A DNA stretch of 64,000 nt from Clostridiales bacterium (GTDB taxonomy: Bacteria; Bacillota; Clostridia; TANB77; CAG-508), in NCBI GenBank assembly GCA_003507395.1, contig DNVW01000012.1:95069-159068 (forward strand). Reading direction: 5' to 3'. Within the stretch, counting starts at the first letter, position 1. Each line of letters begins with the position of its first letter. The translations under genes were made by a program, and so were the position numbers. The notes beneath the pieces were generated by a model. It had not been told where the DNA came from. It did not search any database and worked only from the letters and a program-made list of their open reading frames with translations. Below are positions 38,511 through 48,365 of this stretch, piece by piece.

Positions 38511-38580
38511 TTTTTTCTCCTTTCTAACTAAAGTAACAGCCTTAGTTCATATTTCATTTTTAAATTTATACCTTTAAATT

Positions 38581-39120
38581 CTATTTTTTACCAGCTTTAC
38601 CTTCCTTACGTCTAATATGTTCTTCAACATATTTAATACCTTTTCCTCTATAAACTTCAGGTGGTCTTTTGCTTCTTATAACAGCTGCTGTTTGACCAAC
38701 AACTTCTTTATCTATTCCTCTTACTATTATTTGGTTTGGAGCTGGAACGTCAAAAGTTATTCCTGCTGGTGGATCCATTTCTACTGAATGTGAATATCCT
38801 AAGTTCATAACTAATTTATTTCCCTTTTTTTGTGCTCTATATCCAACACCATTTATTTCCAATTCTCTTTTATATTCATTAACAACGCCTTCTATCATGT
38901 TGTTTATTAAAGTTCTTGTTAATCCATGTAAACTTCTATTTTCTTTTTCGTCATTAATTCTTTCAACTTTAATAATATTACCATCTTGTACAATATTTAT
39001 ATTTTTGTGAATATCTCTTGATAATGTACCTTTTGGTCCTTTTACTTCTATATGATGTCCATCTATTTTTACTTCAACATTTTCTGGTACTGTTATAGGT
39101 TTGTTTCCTATTCTTGACAT
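38581..39120 (-). CDS. rplF: 50S ribosomal protein L6
   Basis: 179 residues, two similar alpha/beta domains near the factor-binding site. Visible blocks are SRIGNKPITVPENVEV, KGPKGTLSR and the C-terminal RPPEVYRGKGIKYVEEHIRRKEGK. Normal length and position. Confidence 0.98.
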   Translation of the reverse strand: MSRIGNKPITVPENVEVKIDGHHIEVKGPKGTLSRDIHKNINIVQDGNIIKVERINDEKENRSLHGLTRTLINNMIEGVVNEYKRELEINGVGYRAQKKGNKLVMNLGYSHSVEMDPPAGITFDVPAPNQIIVRGIDKEVVGQTAAVIRSKRPPEVYRGKGIKYVEEHIRRKEGKAGKK

Positions 39121-39163
39121 TTTATTTTCTCCTTTCTTTAATCTTTAACTTCTAAGCTATATA

Positions 39164-39562
39164 TTACCATACATAAGCTAAAACTTCTCCTCCAAGTCCT
39201 TCTTGTCTTGCTTCTTTATCTGTTTTTATTCCTTTTGAAGTTGAAATAAGTGCTATTCCTAAACCATTTAATACTTTTGGTAATTCTTCTTTTGAAGCAT
39301 ATACTCTTAATCCTGGTTTACTAATTCTTTTTAATCCATCTATAACTCTAGCACCTTTTTCATCATATTTTAAAGTGATTCTTATAACACCTTGATTTGA
39401 ATCTTGTATTTCTTCATATGAAGCAATATATCCTTCTTTAAATAGTATATCTGCTATAGATTTTTTCATATTTGATGCTGGTATATCTACTGTTTTATGT
39501 TTAGAACTATTTGCATTTCTAATTCTTGTTAGCATATCTGCTATTGGATCAGTTGTATTCAA
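39164..39562 (-). CDS. rpsH: 30S ribosomal protein S8
   Basis: 132 residues; binds 16S helix 21 and often represses the spc operon. Family marks are [18 protein letters not shown] at the start and [29 protein letters not shown] at the end. Confidence 0.98.
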   Translation of the reverse strand: MNTTDPIADMLTRIRNANSSKHKTVDIPASNMKKSIADILFKEGYIASYEEIQDSNQGVIRITLKYDEKGARVIDGLKRISKPGLRVYASKEELPKVLNGLGIALISTSKGIKTDKEARQEGLGGEVLAYVW

Positions 39563-39597
39563 TTTTTTTACCTCCTTTTCATTCTATCTTCTACTCT

Positions 39598-39783
39598 TTA
39601 CCAACTTGCTTTTTTAACTCCAGGGATTTCTCCTTTATGAGCTAATTCTCTAAAACAAACACGGCAAATTCCGAATTTTCTAATATATGAGTGTGGTCTT
39701 CCACATATTTTACATCTATTATATTCTCTTGTTTTGTACTTTTGTTCCCTTTGTTGTTTAACTTTTAAAGATTTCTTAGCCAT
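39598..39783 (-). CDS. rpsN: 30S ribosomal protein S14, type Z
   Basis: 61 residues, the short zinc form. The four cysteines are in RCKICGRPH and GICRVCF. The end [11 protein letters not shown] is the family tail. Position between rplE and rpsH is standard. Confidence 0.98.
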   Translation of the reverse strand: MAKKSLKVKQQREQKYKTREYNRCKICGRPHSYIRKFGICRVCFRELAHKGEIPGVKKASW

Positions 39784-39841
39784 AATTTCTCCTTTCTAAA
39801 TAATTCGATTATTATTCATCAACACAAATTAATCACATTAA

Positions 39842-40381
39842 TTAATTTTTTAATGGCATTCCTAAAGCTAATAATAATTCTTTAGCTTCTTCATCTGTCT
39901 TAGCAGTTGTAACGAATATAATATCCATACCTCTTATTTTATCTATTTTATCATACTCTATCTCTGGGAAAATTAGTTGTTCTTTTATTCCCATTGAATA
40001 ATTTCCTCTACCATCAAATGAATTTGTTGATAATCCTCTAAAGTCTCTTACTCTTGGTAATGCTACATTAAATAATTTGTATGCAAAATCATACATTTTA
40101 CCCTTTCTTAATGTTACTTTACAACCAATGTTAATTCCTTCTCTTATTTTAAAAGCTGCTATAGCTTTTTTAGACTTTGTTATAATTGGTTTTTGCCCAG
40201 TTATTATAGATAAATCATTTATGGCATTTTCTAACATTTTAGGATTGTCTTTTGTGTCTCCTAATCCTATATTAATAACTATTTTATCTAATCTTGGAAC
40301 CTCCATTATAGATTTATAGTTGAATTTTTTCATTAATGCTGGTATAACTTCTTTTTCATATTGCTCTTTTAATATTTCCAT
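39842..40381 (-). CDS. rplE: 50S ribosomal protein L5
   Basis: 179 residues; binds 5S rRNA and contacts the P-site tRNA. It shows [41 protein letters not shown] and the C-terminal [26 protein letters not shown]. Complete. Confidence 0.98.
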   Translation of the reverse strand: MEILKEQYEKEVIPALMKKFNYKSIMEVPRLDKIVINIGLGDTKDNPKMLENAINDLSIITGQKPIITKSKKAIAAFKIREGINIGCKVTLRKGKMYDFAYKLFNVALPRVRDFRGLSTNSFDGRGNYSMGIKEQLIFPEIEYDKIDKIRGMDIIFVTTAKTDEEAKELLLALGMPLKN

Positions 40382-40404
40382 CAGTCTATCCTCCTTCCTT
40401 TATT

Positions 40405-40716
40405 CTATTTTATTTTTGTGCCACATTTTTTACATACACGCACTTTGTTTCCTTCTTTATCTAATTCATATCCAATTCTTGTTGGCTTATTGCATTTAGG
40501 ACATACTACATTTACTTTGCTACTATGTATAGCACATTCAACAGATAATATTCCACTCTCTTCGCCTTGTTTTCTAGCTTTAACATGTTTTTTTCTTACA
40601 TTTACACCTTTTACTATTATTTTTTCAGTTTTTGGTATAACTTCTAAAACTTCGCCTTTTTTTCCTTTATCATTTCCAGATAAAACCTGAACTGTATCTC
40701 CTTTTTTTATTCTCAT
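40405..40716 (-). CDS. rplX: 50S ribosomal protein L24
   Basis: 103 residues; assembly initiator for the large subunit. KOW motif KKGDTVQVLSGNDKGKKGEV at the start. The C-terminal half has two CxxC pairs (CPKCNKP, CKKCGTK), a zinc-ribbon-like arrangement found in some Firmicutes L24. Confidence 0.97.
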   Translation of the reverse strand: MRIKKGDTVQVLSGNDKGKKGEVLEVIPKTEKIIVKGVNVRKKHVKARKQGEESGILSVECAIHSSKVNVVCPKCNKPTRIGYELDKEGNKVRVCKKCGTKIK

Positions 40717-40759
40717 TTATTTTTCACCTCTTTATTTTTAGTTTTTAGTTTATAATTAT

Positions 40760-41128
40760 TTAAAGTACCTCTGGTGCAAGTGATAATATTTTCATATAAT
40801 CATTTTCTCTTAATTCTCTTGCAACAGGCCCAAATATACGAGTTCCTTTAGGAGTTTTGTCATCCTTTATAATAACTGCTGCATTTTCATCAAATCTTAA
40901 ATATGATCCATCTGCTCTTCTTATTGGTTTTTTTGTTCTTACTACAACTGCTTTTACAACATCTCCTTTTTTTACAGTTCCACCTGGAGTTGCTGATTTT
41001 ACAGATGCGATTATTACATCTCCAATTCCAGCATATTTTCTATATGAACCACCTAAACATCTAATGCACATAATCTCTTTAGCACCTGTGTTGTCGGCAA
41101 CTTTTAATATAGTTTGTTGTTGTACCAT
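40760..41128 (-). CDS. rplN: 50S ribosomal protein L14
   Basis: 122 residues. Family pattern [55 protein letters not shown] and the C-terminal [11 protein letters not shown]. Standard place after rpsQ. Confidence 0.98.
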   Translation of the reverse strand: MVQQQTILKVADNTGAKEIMCIRCLGGSYRKYAGIGDVIIASVKSATPGGTVKKGDVVKAVVVRTKKPIRRADGSYLRFDENAAVIIKDDKTPKGTRIFGPVARELRENDYMKILSLAPEVL

Positions 41129-41196
41129 TTAAGGCTACCTCCTTTTTCTTATTTTTAGTTTTATATCTCACTTCGTTCACATCTTACTTTTAGTAT

Positions 41197-41460
41197 TTAT
41201 TTAATAACTGCCTTTTCTACGATTTCAACCACTCTCCATCTTTTGTCTTTAGATAATGGTCTTGTTTCCATTACTTTTACTTTATCGCCTTCTTGGCATT
41301 CATTTTTTTCGTCATGTGCTTTTAATTTATATGTTTTTCTTTGGACTTTACCATAGTTTTTATGTTTTTGATTTGTAGCAACTGCAACAACTACTGTTTT
41401 GTCCATTTTATTAGAAATTACTGTGCCAATCATAACTTTACGAAGATTTCTTTCTTCCAT
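41197..41460 (-). CDS. rpsQ: 30S ribosomal protein S17
   Basis: 87 residues, OB-fold primary 16S binder. Family marks are [17 protein letters not shown] and [25 protein letters not shown]. Between rpmC and rplN. Confidence 0.98.
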   Translation of the reverse strand: MEERNLRKVMIGTVISNKMDKTVVVAVATNQKHKNYGKVQRKTYKLKAHDEKNECQEGDKVKVMETRPLSKDKRWRVVEIVEKAVIK

Positions 41461-41528
41461 TATTTTACCTCCTTTTCATCCAATAATCTCAAAACTCGAT
41501 TAATAGATTATTTTACGCTCAAAACGTT

Positions 41529-41735
41529 TTATTTATTTTCTTCTGATAATTTTCTTTCTGTTAATACAGTATTTATTTTTGCAATGTCTTTTCTCACTTC
41601 TTTAATTTTCATAGGATTATCTAAACCGTTTGTTGCTAGACTAAATCTTAATTTGAATAATTCTGATTTTAATTCTCCTAATTCTTTTTCTAATTCTGGT
41701 GAAGACATTTCTCTTATTTTATTTATCTTCATCAT
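41529..41735 (-). CDS. rpmC: 50S ribosomal protein L29
   Basis: 68 residues from ATG 41735. Two adjacent ATGs (41735, 41732) follow a GGTGGTGAT-type site inside the rplP 3' end; the frame also opens at 41744. The gene overlaps rplP by 17 bp, so translation is coupled. It has the two-helix hairpin [24 protein letters not shown]. Confidence 0.96.
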   Translation of the reverse strand: MMKINKIREMSSPELEKELGELKSELFKLRFSLATNGLDNPMKIKEVRKDIAKINTVLTERKLSEENK

Positions 41736-42162
41736 TATCACCACCTATTTCAGTTTCTTTTTTAACAAATTTACACTTAACAGATAGTTTATTAGCTGCT
41801 AGTCTTAATGCTTCTTTTGCTACATCCTCTGCAACTCCCGCCATTTCAAACATTACTCTTCCTGGCTTTACTGCAGCTACCCAATATTCAACAGCACCTT
41901 TTCCTTTACCCATACGAGTTTCAGCTGGTTTTTTTGTTATTGGTTTGTCTGGGAAAATTTTTATCCAAACTTTTCCACCTCTTTTTACATAACGTGTCAT
42001 AGCAACACGGGCTGCTTCTATCTGATTAGATGTAATATATCCTAACTCTAGTGATTGTAATCCATACTCACCATCTGTTACTTTATTTCCTCTTGCTGCT
42101 TTTCCTCTAATTCTACCTTTTTGTTGTTTTCTATATTTAGTTCTTTTTGGCATTAATGGCAT
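41719..42162 (-). CDS. rplP: 50S ribosomal protein L16
   Basis: 147 residues; helps shape the A site. Typical start [20 protein letters not shown] and the [23 protein letters not shown] block. Its stop region overlaps rpmC, and its start touches the rpsC stop codon. Confidence 0.98.
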   Translation of the reverse strand: MPLMPKRTKYRKQQKGRIRGKAARGNKVTDGEYGLQSLELGYITSNQIEAARVAMTRYVKRGGKVWIKIFPDKPITKKPAETRMGKGKGAVEYWVAAVKPGRVMFEMAGVAEDVAKEALRLAANKLSVKCKFVKKETEIGGDNDEDK

Positions 42163-42824
42163 TATTTGTCTCCTCCTTCCATATTGTTCTTTTTAGCTGG
42201 AAGAATTTCACCTTTATATATCCAAACTTTTACACCAATTTTTCCATATGTTGTATCTGCTTCAGCAAATCCATAATCAATATCAGCTCTTAAAGTTTGT
42301 AGAGGTATTGTACCTTCTTTATAAAACTCTGTTCTTGCCATGTCTGCTCCACCTAATCTTCCAGATACAGCAGTTTTTATTCCTAATGCACCTGCTTTCA
42401 TAGTTTTTTGCATACATTGTTTCATCGCTCTTCTAAATGAAATTCTCTTTTCTAATTGCATTGCTATGTTTTCAGCAACTAATTTAGCATCTAAATCTAT
42501 GTTAGAAACTTCTACAATGTTTAAATTTACTTGTTTATTAATCATTTTTTCTAATTCTGCTTTTAATGCTTCTGCTAAATTTCCACCTTTTCCTATAATT
42601 AATCCTGGTTTAGCTGTATAAACATTAATTTTTACAAATTTAGCTGTTCTTTCTATTTCGATTTTTGAAATTCCTGCTACATGTAGCTTTTTATCTATAT
42701 ATTTACGAATTTTGTAATCTTCTACTAAATAATCCGCAAAGTTTTTAGAATCTGCATACCATTTTGAATTCCAATCTTTGATTATTCCTAATCTCAATCC
42801 ATTTGGATCCATTTTTTGTCCCAT
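42162..42824 (-). CDS. rpsC: 30S ribosomal protein S3
   Basis: 220 residues with the KH domain ([18 protein letters not shown]) and the C-terminal domain ([20 protein letters not shown]). It overlaps the rplP start by one base. Part of the mRNA-entry helicase region of the ribosome. Confidence 0.98.
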   Translation of the reverse strand: MGQKMDPNGLRLGIIKDWNSKWYADSKNFADYLVEDYKIRKYIDKKLHVAGISKIEIERTAKFVKINVYTAKPGLIIGKGGNLAEALKAELEKMINKQVNLNIVEVSNIDLDAKLVAENIAMQLEKRISFRRAMKQCMQKTMKAGALGIKTAVSGRLGGADMARTEFYKEGTIPLQTLRADIDYGFAEADTTYGKIGVKVWIYKGEILPAKKNNMEGGDK

Positions 42825-42843
42825 TTTGTAAACATCCTCCTTC

Positions 42844-43194
42844 TTAATTTAATTCTTTTAAAACTATTGTTATATGACTTGTTCTTTTTCTAATTCTTAC
42901 TGCAGATCCTTTAGCTGCTGGTCTTATTCTCTTTAATGTTGGCCCTTGATTAGCATATATTTCTGCAACATATAATTTTTCATGTGCCATATGATGGTTG
43001 TTTTCAGCATTTGCTATTGCTGATTTTAATAATTTTTCTATAATTTCAGATGAAGCTTTTGGTACATATTTAACTATTGCTAATGCTTCATCAACATTTT
43101 TACCTCTTATTAAGTCTGCTACAATTTTAACTTTTCTACTTGATATTCTTGCATATTTTAAGGTTGCTTCTGCTTTTGGCATTACTTCTTCCAT
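42844..43194 (-). CDS. rplV: 50S ribosomal protein L22
   Basis: 116 residues from ATG 43194, directly preceded by AAAGGAGG. The frame stays open through part of rpsS, but that extension is not L22 sequence. Family marks are [19 protein letters not shown] and the exit-tunnel hairpin [26 protein letters not shown]. Confidence 0.97.
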   Translation of the reverse strand: MEEVMPKAEATLKYARISSRKVKIVADLIRGKNVDEALAIVKYVPKASSEIIEKLLKSAIANAENNHHMAHEKLYVAEIYANQGPTLKRIRPAAKGSAVRIRKRTSHITIVLKELN

Positions 43195-43210
43195 TGTTTT
43201 ACCTCCTTTT

Positions 43211-43489
43211 TTATTTTTTCTTTGTTGTTTTTTCTCCAGCGTGACCTTTAAATGTTCTTGTAGGAGCAAATTCTCCTAATTTGTGTCCTATCATTTCTTC
43301 TGATATATATACAGGTACATGTTTTCTTCCATCATGAACTGCTATTGTATGTCCAACCATTTGTGGATATATAGTTGAAGCTCTTGACCATGTTTTCAAT
43401 ACTTCTTTAGTTCCGTTTTCATTCATAGCTTCTATTCTCTTTAATAGTTTTGCTTCTACAAATGGTCCTTTTTTTGTTGATCTTGACAT
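43211..43489 (-). CDS. rpsS: 30S ribosomal protein S19
   Basis: 92 residues. [19 protein letters not shown] at the start and [26 protein letters not shown] in the C-terminal half. Between rplB and rplV, as standard. Confidence 0.98.
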   Translation of the reverse strand: MSRSTKKGPFVEAKLLKRIEAMNENGTKEVLKTWSRASTIYPQMVGHTIAVHDGRKHVPVYISEEMIGHKLGEFAPTRTFKGHAGEKTTKKK

Positions 43490-43573
43490 TTTCTTTCCTC
43501 CTTTTATTATAAATTATACAACCTATAATGTTTGGCTATATTTTGGATTTAAAACCAAAGATTTAATTATATT

Positions 43574-44401
43574 TTATTTTCTTCTCTTAACTATAAATTT
43601 ATTTGACTTTTTATTTTTCTTTCTTGTCTTATATCCTAATGCTGGTTTGCCCCAAGGTGTCATTGGTCCTGCGTGTCCTATTGGTGCTCTACCTTCACCA
43701 CCACCATGTGGGTGATCTACTGGGTTCATAACAGATCCTCTAACTGTAGGTCTAATTCCCATATGTCTTTTTCTACCAGCTTTACCTATCTTAACATTTT
43801 CGTGGTCTATATTTCCTACTGTTCCTATTGTAGCTTTACATATAGCCATTATTAATCTCATCTCTCCTGAAGGTAATCTTACATGAGCATATTTCCCTTC
43901 TTTTGCCATTAATTGTGCTTGTTGTCCTGCTGCTCTAACTAATTTTCCTCCTTGACCTGGATTAATTTCAATGTTGTGTATCATAGTACCTACTGGAATG
44001 TTTTCTATTTTCATGCAATTTCCTGGTTTTATATCAGCTTTGTCTCCTGATACAACTTTATCTCCATTTTTTAATCCTACTGGTGCTAATATATATGCTT
44101 TTTCTCCATCTTCATATTGAATTAAAGCTATATTTGCACTTCTGTTTGGATCATATTCAATGCCTATAACAGTTGCTGGCATATCTTCTTTTCTTCTTTT
44201 AAAATCTACTATTCTATATTTTTGTCTATTTCCACCACCTTGATGTCTTACTGTTATTTTTCCTTGAGCATTTCTACCAGCATTTTTTCTTTTTGTTGCT
44301 AGCAAAGATTTTTCTGGTGTCTTTTTAGTAATTTCTTCAAATGTTGAAACTGTCATGTTTCTTCTTGATGGTGTATATGCTTTGAAGTGTTTCATTCCCA
44401 T
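43574..44401 (-). CDS. rplB: 50S ribosomal protein L2
   Basis: 275 residues, near the peptidyl-transferase centre. It has [15 protein letters not shown] at the start and the conserved [22 protein letters not shown] block with the functional histidine, ending [12 protein letters not shown]. Complete and normal. Confidence 0.98.
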   Translation of the reverse strand: MGMKHFKAYTPSRRNMTVSTFEEITKKTPEKSLLATKRKNAGRNAQGKITVRHQGGGNRQKYRIVDFKRRKEDMPATVIGIEYDPNRSANIALIQYEDGEKAYILAPVGLKNGDKVVSGDKADIKPGNCMKIENIPVGTMIHNIEINPGQGGKLVRAAGQQAQLMAKEGKYAHVRLPSGEMRLIMAICKATIGTVGNIDHENVKIGKAGRKRHMGIRPTVRGSVMNPVDHPHGGGEGRAPIGHAGPMTPWGKPALGYKTRKKNKKSNKFIVKRRK

Positions 44402-44505
44402 TTTAATTCTCTCCTTTAATTTTTTTATTTGTAGACTTTTTCCTGTTCTACATAACAGATATTATTTATTTTCCTGGTATTTTCCAGATAAGTAGGTTAT
44501 ACAAC

Positions 44506-44853
44506 TTAAGCTCCCATAAAGTGTTCTATTGAATCTTTATATTTTTTAGAAACTTTTACTTGTTTTCCACCTTTTTCTAAATATGTTTTTTCTGTTGGAT
44601 TTGTATCAATTGTTACAACTGCCTTTTTCCAATCTGCTGTTTTTCCTATGCTTCTTCCAACTCTTTTTTCTTTTCCTTTAACTGTCATTGTATTTACGTT
44701 TAATACTTTTACTTCAAATAATTTTTCTACAGCATTTTTTATATCTATTTTTGTAGCTTTTTTATTTACTTCAAATGTATATTTTCCTATTTGTAATTCA
44801 TCATTGCTTTTTTCTGTAATTACAGGTGCTATTATAATATCTTCTGGTTTCAT
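44506..44853 (-). CDS. rplW: 50S ribosomal protein L23
   Basis: 115 residues; docking site for trigger factor and SRP at the tunnel exit. [40 protein letters not shown] is the family core, with a somewhat long C-terminus. Its start shares a base with the rplD stop region. Confidence 0.97.
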   Translation of the reverse strand: MKPEDIIIAPVITEKSNDELQIGKYTFEVNKKATKIDIKNAVEKLFEVKVLNVNTMTVKGKEKRVGRSIGKTADWKKAVVTIDTNPTEKTYLEKGGKQVKVSKKYKDSIEHFMGA

Positions 44854-45476
44854 TATGCATACACCTCCTCTAGTTTTTTTACAGTATCTAGTGTAATAAC
44901 AAGATTGTTGTAATTTACTAAATCATATGCATTAATTGTATTAACTGAAAGTGTTTTTACACCTTCTATATTTCTTGCTGATTTTTGTATAACTTCATTT
45001 TTTTCTGGTAATAAAATTAATGTTTTTCCTGCTAATTTTAAATTATTCAACATTTTAGCAACTTCTTTAGTTTTAATTTCCTTTAATTCAATTTTATCAA
45101 CAACTGTTAATTCATTTTCAATAACTTTTGAACTTAAGCAAGATTTAATAGCTAATCTTTTTTCTTTTTTATTTAATTTGTAGCTATATGAACGTGGTTT
45201 TGGTCCTAATGCAATACCACCACCTACCCAGTGTGGTGCTCTAATGCTTCCTTGTCTTGCTCTACCTGTTCCTTTTTGTCTCCAAGGTTTTTTTCCTCCA
45301 CCTCTAACTTCTGCTCTTGTTTTTGTGCTTTGTGTACCTTGTCTTTGATTTGCTAAGTAATTCACAATAACACTATGAACTAATTCTTCATTAGGTATAA
45401 TTCCAAAAATATCTTCATTAAGTTCTACATCGTTAACTTTTTTACCTTCTATATCGTATACATCTATTTTAGGCAT
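44853..45476 (-). CDS. rplD: 50S ribosomal protein L4
   Basis: 207 residues. The tunnel loop is visible as [40 protein letters not shown]4 is an autorepressor of the S10 operon in enteric bacteria; whether it uses the leader seen upstream of rpsJ here is not known. Confidence 0.98.
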   Translation of the reverse strand: MPKIDVYDIEGKKVNDVELNEDIFGIIPNEELVHSVIVNYLANQRQGTQSTKTRAEVRGGGKKPWRQKGTGRARQGSIRAPHWVGGGIALGPKPRSYSYKLNKKEKRLAIKSCLSSKVIENELTVVDKIELKEIKTKEVAKMLNNLKLAGKTLILLPEKNEVIQKSARNIEGVKTLSVNTINAYDLVNYNNLVITLDTVKKLEEVYA

Positions 45477-45493
45477 TTATTTCCCCTCCTCGT

Positions 45494-46126
45494 TTATTTT
45501 GCTTTTACGCTTGATTTTATTTTTAATATTGAACCTTTAGCTCCAGGTACACTACCCTTAACTAATATTATGTTCTTGTCTAAATCTATTCTAATAACTT
45601 CTAGGTTTTGAATTGTAACTGTTTCAACTCCCATATGTCCTGGTAATCTTTTACCTTTAAAAACTCTACCTGGTGTTGAAGTTGAGCCCATTGAACCTGG
45701 TCTTCTGTGATACATAGAGCCATGTCCCATAGGTCCTCTATGTTGTCCGTGACGTTTAATAACACCTTGGAATCCTTTTCCTTTTGATGTTCCTTGTACA
45801 TCTATTTTGTCGCCAACAGCAAATATATCTGCTTTTAATTCATCTCCAACTTTAATATTTTCAATAGAATCTACTCTAAATTCTCTTAAGTATTTTGTTG
45901 GTACTATACTTGCTTTTGTAAAATGTCCTTTTTCTGGTTTATTTACTTTGTTTTCTTTTATAGTTCCAAAGCCTAATTGAATACTATTATATCCATCCGT
46001 TTCTTCAGTTTTAATCTGAGCCACAACGCATGGCCCAACTTCTATTGCTGTAACTGGTATAACTTTTCCAGTTCCATCAAATATTTGTGTCATTCCTATT
46101 TTCTTTCCTATTAAACCTTTTTTCAT
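45494..46126 (-). CDS. rplC: 50S ribosomal protein L3
   Basis: 210 residues. [16 protein letters not shown] at the start and the [32 protein letters not shown] extension reaching the peptidyl-transferase centre. Second gene of the S10 operon. Confidence 0.98.
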   Translation of the reverse strand: MKKGLIGKKIGMTQIFDGTGKVIPVTAIEVGPCVVAQIKTEETDGYNSIQLGFGTIKENKVNKPEKGHFTKASIVPTKYLREFRVDSIENIKVGDELKADIFAVGDKIDVQGTSKGKGFQGVIKRHGQHRGPMGHGSMYHRRPGSMGSTSTPGRVFKGKRLPGHMGVETVTIQNLEVIRIDLDKNIILVKGSVPGAKGSILKIKSSVKAK

Positions 46127-46234
46127 CTTTTTCTCCTCCCATTGGCTGATTGTACATCAAATAAGAATCAATATTTTAATAATATTATTTTTGCTTGATA
46201 TTATCAGCATAGTTAATTTTTATTTTTAATGTAA

Positions 46235-46567
46235 TTATAATTTTATTTCTATATCTACACCTGCTGGCAAATCTATTTTCATAAGACTGTCAACTGTTTT
46301 TTGTGTTGGATAAAGAATATCTATAACTCTTTTATGTGTTCTCATTTCAAATTGTTCTCTTGAATCTTTGTCTTTGTGTGGAGAACGTAAAATTGTTATA
46401 ATCTCCTTTTGTGTTGGTAATGGAATAGGACCAGATACTTTTGCTCCTGTTTTTTTAGCAGTATCTACTATTCTTTCAGCAGACTGTTCTAAAATAACAT
46501 GATCATAAGCCTTTAATCTTATTCTAATTTTTTCACTTGTTACTGCATTTCCTTTTTGTGTTGCCAT
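46235..46567 (-). CDS. rpsJ: 30S ribosomal protein S10 (NusE)
   Basis: 110 residues from ATG 46567, which follows GAGGAGGG. The frame stays open to 46822, but that part is the untranslated leader and even covers the promoter. Family marks are [22 protein letters not shown] and the [19 protein letters not shown] loop. S10 also serves as NusE with the NusB encoded in this window. First gene of the S10-spc-alpha cluster. Confidence 0.98.
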   Translation of the reverse strand: MATQKGNAVTSEKIRIRLKAYDHVILEQSAERIVDTAKKTGAKVSGPIPLPTQKEIITILRSPHKDKDSREQFEMRTHKRVIDILYPTQKTVDSLMKIDLPAGVDIEIKL

Positions 46568-46793
46568 ATATATTTCCCTCCTCTTTTTTGGTCGGAAGTT
46601 ATAAACGCACCCTGGTGTATCTTTGTTTACCAATATATAAACCCAAGTTGCATGAAAATCTTGGGATAAGTGCTTGATTATAAAACTTACCGCCTTGGTC
46701 TTAGCCACGACATACTCCGTAGAAGTTCCCTCCAGCCTCATATCTTTTGAGGTGTAGCCACATTCTACTTCATCGCCAAATACATGCTTAAAT
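46568..46793 (-). ncRNA. Structured 5' leader of the S10 operon
   Basis: A leader of about 220 nt between the promoter and rpsJ, clearly richer in G+C than the window. Foldable parts in transcript order: GTAGAA pairing with TTCTAC around an inner CCTCA...TGAGG hairpin; CCCAAG with CTTGGG; and CACC-AG-GGTG before the ribosome site. No U run follows, so it is not a simple terminator. Position and structure suggest a ribosomal-protein autoregulatory leader. I cannot assign it to a known family. Confidence 0.6.
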
Positions 46794-46822
46794 ATTATAT
46801 AACAATATTCAACTTTCGTCAA
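46794..46822 (-). promoter_or_regulatory. Near-consensus promoter of the S10 operon
   Basis: TTGACG (46822-46817) and TATAAT (46799-46794) separated by exactly 17 bp on the minus strand, with AT-rich upstream sequence. It would start transcription near 46787 and so drive the ribosomal-protein cluster. Confidence 0.85.
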
Positions 46823-46867
46823 TATATTTTTGAATATTTTTCATAATGTTTAAAAACTTTCAACTTT

Positions 46868-46919
46868 CATCAATTAAAAAGTTGGTGCAAAACAATTTTT
46901 CAGATGTTTCACCCCAACT
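46868..46919 (-). terminator. Second terminator-like hairpin upstream of the S10 promoter
   Basis: On the minus strand AGTTGGGGTG pairs with GCACCAACT (one bulge), followed by TTTTT. It probably insulates the S10 operon from tRNA transcription. Confidence 0.5.
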
Positions 46920-46963
46920 ATTGACACATTACATTAACATTTAAAAAAACTAGTCTCATTATA

Positions 46964-47008
46964 AAAACCGTCAACTTATTAATTTTTCAACAAATTTACG
47001 GTTTTTAT
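46964..47008 (-). terminator. Terminator after the tRNA pair
   Basis: AAAAACCGT pairs with ACGGTTTTT (9 bp) around a spacer of about 25 bases, with T-rich sequence after it on the minus strand, directly downstream of tRNA-Tyr. Confidence 0.65.
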
Positions 47009-47010
47009 TT

Positions 47011-47096
47011 TGGTGGGCAGGGATGGATTCGAACCATCGTACCCTTTCGAGAACAGATTTACAGTCTGCCGCCTTTAGCCACTCGGCCACCTACCC
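47011..47096 (-). tRNA. tRNA-Tyr (anticodon GTA)
   Basis: Complete class II tRNA of 86 nt including an encoded CCA end. Acceptor GGGTAGG pairs with CCTGCCC (one G-U), the anticodon loop is CTGTAAA with GTA, there is a long variable arm, and the T arm is GATGG-TTCGAAT-CCATC. It follows tRNA-Met on the same strand. Confidence 0.97.
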
Positions 47097-47109
47097 TTAT
47101 ATAAAAAAA

Positions 47110-47186
47110 TGGTGCGCCCTCAAGGATTCGAACCTTGGACCTACCGGTTATGAGCCGGTTGCTCTAACCAACTGAGCTAAGGGCGC
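47110..47186 (-). tRNA. tRNA-Met or tRNA-Ile2 (anticodon CAT)
   Basis: 77 nt with encoded CCA. Acceptor GCGCCCT pairs with AGGGCGC, discriminator A, anticodon loop CTCATAA, T arm CAAGG-TTCGAAT-CCTTG. It is not an initiator by its acceptor end (pair 1-72 is G-C). Elongator Met and lysidine-modified Ile tRNAs share this anticodon, and I cannot separate them by eye. Confidence 0.93.
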
Positions 47187-47350
47187 ATTTCTTAACGCAA
47201 GTATAAGTATAATTTATTTTATTCCATCTGTCAATACTTTTTTTAATTTTTTTTAAAATTTTATAGACGCGTACCTTTAAACTACCTCATGCTAATATAT
47301 AAATACTTATTCCTTATTAGTACACGTCTTTATATTCATAACTAATCTCT

Positions 47351-48016
47351 TTACTCTTCGGCTGCCCATATAATTAATCTTTTACTTGAGTCATCTGTAC
47401 AAGTTGATAAAGATATTTCTCTTCTTCCATTTACATCCCTTGTTGCATAATTAAAATCTTGCGCTGTTGTTTCATATTTTTTATATACGGTATACATTAC
47501 TTCTTTTCCTGTTTTATCAGTTATATATATTTTGTCCCCACTTACCAAGTTTTTATTATTTGAAAACATTGTTCCATTTCTGTAATTATGTCCTACAATT
47601 ACTGTATTTCCAATTTGATTTAAACCTGGACCATATAAAATTGCTACTGAGGATTCTATAGAACTAGGAGTTACTTTTTCCAAAACTATAGTTTCTAGTC
47701 CAGTAGCTGGTATTCTTATTTTTCCAACAACCTCATAACCTTTAAATGTTACTTTTTCGCTGCTTTCTCCATTACCTGTACCTTGTGATATTAATTCATT
47801 TATATTTATATTTGGCGTAACATCTTCTATATTGTTATCTTGATTATCACCAATATTATTAAATTGATCTTCAAATTGTTGCACAACGCCTTTTGTTTCT
47901 TTGGCTTTTGAATAATCTTTATAATATTTTGCTCCTAAAAAAATTAATATTCCTACAATTGCAACAATTAATACAATTAATAATATAGTTAAAACTTTGT
48001 TATATTTATTATTCAT
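47351..48016 (-). CDS. Sortase (class D-like) of unknown partner
   Basis: Membrane transpeptidase of 221 residues from ATG 48016 (GGAGAGAAT upstream; the longer frame to 48073 lacks support). One N-terminal membrane helix (about 10-32), an Asn/Asp-rich linker, then the sortase beta barrel: GKIRIPATGLETIV, catalytic His in VGHNYRNGTMF, Cys in SLSTCTDDSSKR and the following Arg. No substrate gene adjoins; the only LPxTG-like protein in the window has its own sortase. It could be housekeeping or serve a distant locus. Confidence 0.88.
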   Translation of the reverse strand: MNNKYNKVLTILLIVLIVAIVGILIFLGAKYYKDYSKAKETKGVVQQFEDQFNNIGDNQDNNIEDVTPNININELISQGTGNGESSEKVTFKGYEVVGKIRIPATGLETIVLEKVTPSSIESSVAILYGPGLNQIGNTVIVGHNYRNGTMFSNNKNLVSGDKIYITDKTGKEVMYTVYKKYETTAQDFNYATRDVNGRREISLSTCTDDSSKRLIIWAAEE

Positions 48017-48123
48017 TATATTCTCTCCTATCTTTTGGACATATCTAAATAATATTATAGCATATTGTTCCATTATTATCTAGTATTTTGTTTATTTTTG
48101 TTAATATAATTTTCTTTTCTTTG

Positions 48124-48321
48124 TTGGATATAGGAGATTTAAACGTTCAGCTTGTCACCGAAGAAACCCTTCAAAAACAGGCTGAAAAAGCAGACTTTGC
48201 CATTGTTGACTATGATGGTAGGTTCTGCAAACTTATACTTATTAAAAATTACCCTTATAATGATTTGTGGCTACTATATGTAGCCCCTGTCGATTCTATA
48301 TCTAATCGGGCAGAATTCTAA
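48124..48321 (+). CDS. Uncertain small ORF of atypical composition
   Basis: Frame from TTG 48124 gives 65 residues (..VQLVTEETLQKQAEKADFAI.. then ..NDLWLLYVAPVDS..). It is more GC-rich and uses codons (GTC, ACC, GCC, CTT) that neighbours avoid. It contains the only in-frame CGG I found outside the three frameshift sites, five codons before its stop. A terminator follows it. I recognise no family. It may be a small transferred gene, the tail of a lost gene, or not coding. Confidence 0.35.
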   Translation: MDIGDLNVQLVTEETLQKQAEKADFAIVDYDGRFCKLILIKNYPYNDLWLLYVAPVDSISNRAEF

Positions 48322-48326
48322 GATGA

Positions 48327-48352
48327 AAACTCTAGCACATTTGCTAGAGTTT
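48327..48352. terminator. Bidirectional terminator near spo0A
   Basis: Perfect 11-bp stem (AAACTCTAGCA with TGCTAGAGTTT) and CATT loop, followed by TCTTTTTTC on the plus strand. It serves the plus-strand ORF and probably spo0A on the other strand. Confidence 0.85.
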
Positions 48353-48365
48353 CTTTTTTCTCTTA

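Noticed and set aside
45601..45801. A 66-residue minus-strand ORF in another frame inside rplC
   Set aside because: A shadow of L3 coding sequence with no family similarity.
46568..46822. An 85-codon in-frame extension of rpsJ upstream of its ATG
   Set aside because: It reads through the ribosome site, the structured leader and the promoter itself, and resembles no protein. The S10 family starts at 46567.
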